This document shows positions 63,993 through 64,000 of a stretch of 64,000 nucleotides of DNA, piece after piece. The position numbers were made by a program, and so were the translations under genes. Within the stretch, counting starts at the first letter, position 1. Every line of letters starts with the position of its first letter. This DNA comes from Bacillus sp. Marseille-Q3570 (GTDB lineage: Bacteria > Bacillota > Bacilli > Bacillales > Fictibacillaceae): positions 41,475 to 105,474 of the forward strand of contig NZ_CAMGYZ010000014.1 in NCBI RefSeq assembly GCF_946151055.1, given 5' to 3'. The notes under the pieces were generated by a model. The model searched no databases, had not been told where the DNA came from, and saw only the letters and a program-made list of their open reading frames with translations.

Positions 63993-64000
63993 ATGAATAA
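63993..64000 (+). CDS. Possible first codons of a gene cut by the window edge
   Basis: ATGAAT follows TATAAT (about 63955) and GGAGAGAACGGGGAA. Only eight bases are visible, so the product cannot be named. Confidence 0.3.

Overview
The window looks like a chromosomal segment of a low-GC, Gram-positive, probably endospore-forming member of the Bacillaceae. The signs are strong AAGGAGG-type ribosome binding sites, frequent TTG and GTG starts, sigma-A promoters with 17-bp spacers, lipoprotein and Tat-like export signals, and families typical of Bacilli (RPH, YfhE, YmaF, AzlCD, DUF2935, an exosporium-like C1q-fold protein). No rRNA, tRNA, complete IS or CRISPR array was seen. The genus cannot be fixed from sequence reading alone.

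Layout. 1-2.4 kb: end of an acyl-CoA/aromatic-acid CoA ligase, a crotonase and a BenE-type transporter. 2.5-10.9 kb: a sugar operon (ROK repressor, ABC importer without its own ATPase, two Gfo/Idh/MocA dehydrogenases, a TIM-barrel isomerase/epimerase, a ROK sugar kinase) with no glycoside hydrolase. 11.1-14 kb: a secreted GDPD and a secreted SPOR-NAGPA protein behind a candidate Pho box. 14.4-15.9 kb: a ZTP riboswitch with terminator ahead of serA. 16-18.7 kb: rifampicin phosphotransferase, followed by a very small membrane protein on the other strand. 19.5-21.1 kb: Zur-box-controlled AdcA-type ZnuA-ZinT lipoprotein. 22-28 kb: mixed accessory DNA with several decayed genes, plus an ornithine cyclodeaminase/MHS transporter pair with an XRE-cupin regulator and a WrbA-like protein.

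28.5-32.5 kb is the most striking part: an 18-codon peptide gene, an intercistronic terminator, an MccB-like ThiF-fold adenylyltransferase and an MFS exporter, arranged like microcin C mccABC but with a peptide ending in glycine rather than asparagine. Immediately downstream a short secreted peptide is encoded divergently from an HTH-TPR regulator, suggesting RRNPP-type peptide signalling beside the antibiotic-like cluster.

32.7-38.6 kb: an AbrB-family membrane protein/LysR pair, then an FAD oxidoreductase-GntR-Nramp-like operon with an 18-bp palindromic operator over its promoter. 38.7-43.8 kb: DinB proteins, a LysR relic, a PAP2/haloperoxidase-like protein, a LysM-beta-propeller protein and a 52-bp tandem repeat. 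44-48 kb: PRD regulator with EIIB and EIIC of an ascorbate-type PTS. 48.4-52.6 kb: PhoD with a candidate Pho box, YmaF, DUF2935 and GNAT genes. 52.7-57.8 kb: nucleotidyltransferase, XRE-cupin/AzlCD, exosporium-like protein, frameshifted DapA homologue and YdeI. 58-64 kb: DHA2 transporter, secreted NucA/NucB-type nuclease, an orphan guanine riboswitch, a membrane-anchored spermidine-synthase-fold protein with an unusual start, and a methyltransferase.

Recurring themes are phosphate scavenging from phosphodiesters (GDPD, NAGPA, PhoD), regulators paired divergently with transporters, and many single-lesion or relic genes, which points to ongoing gene loss in this accessory-rich segment.
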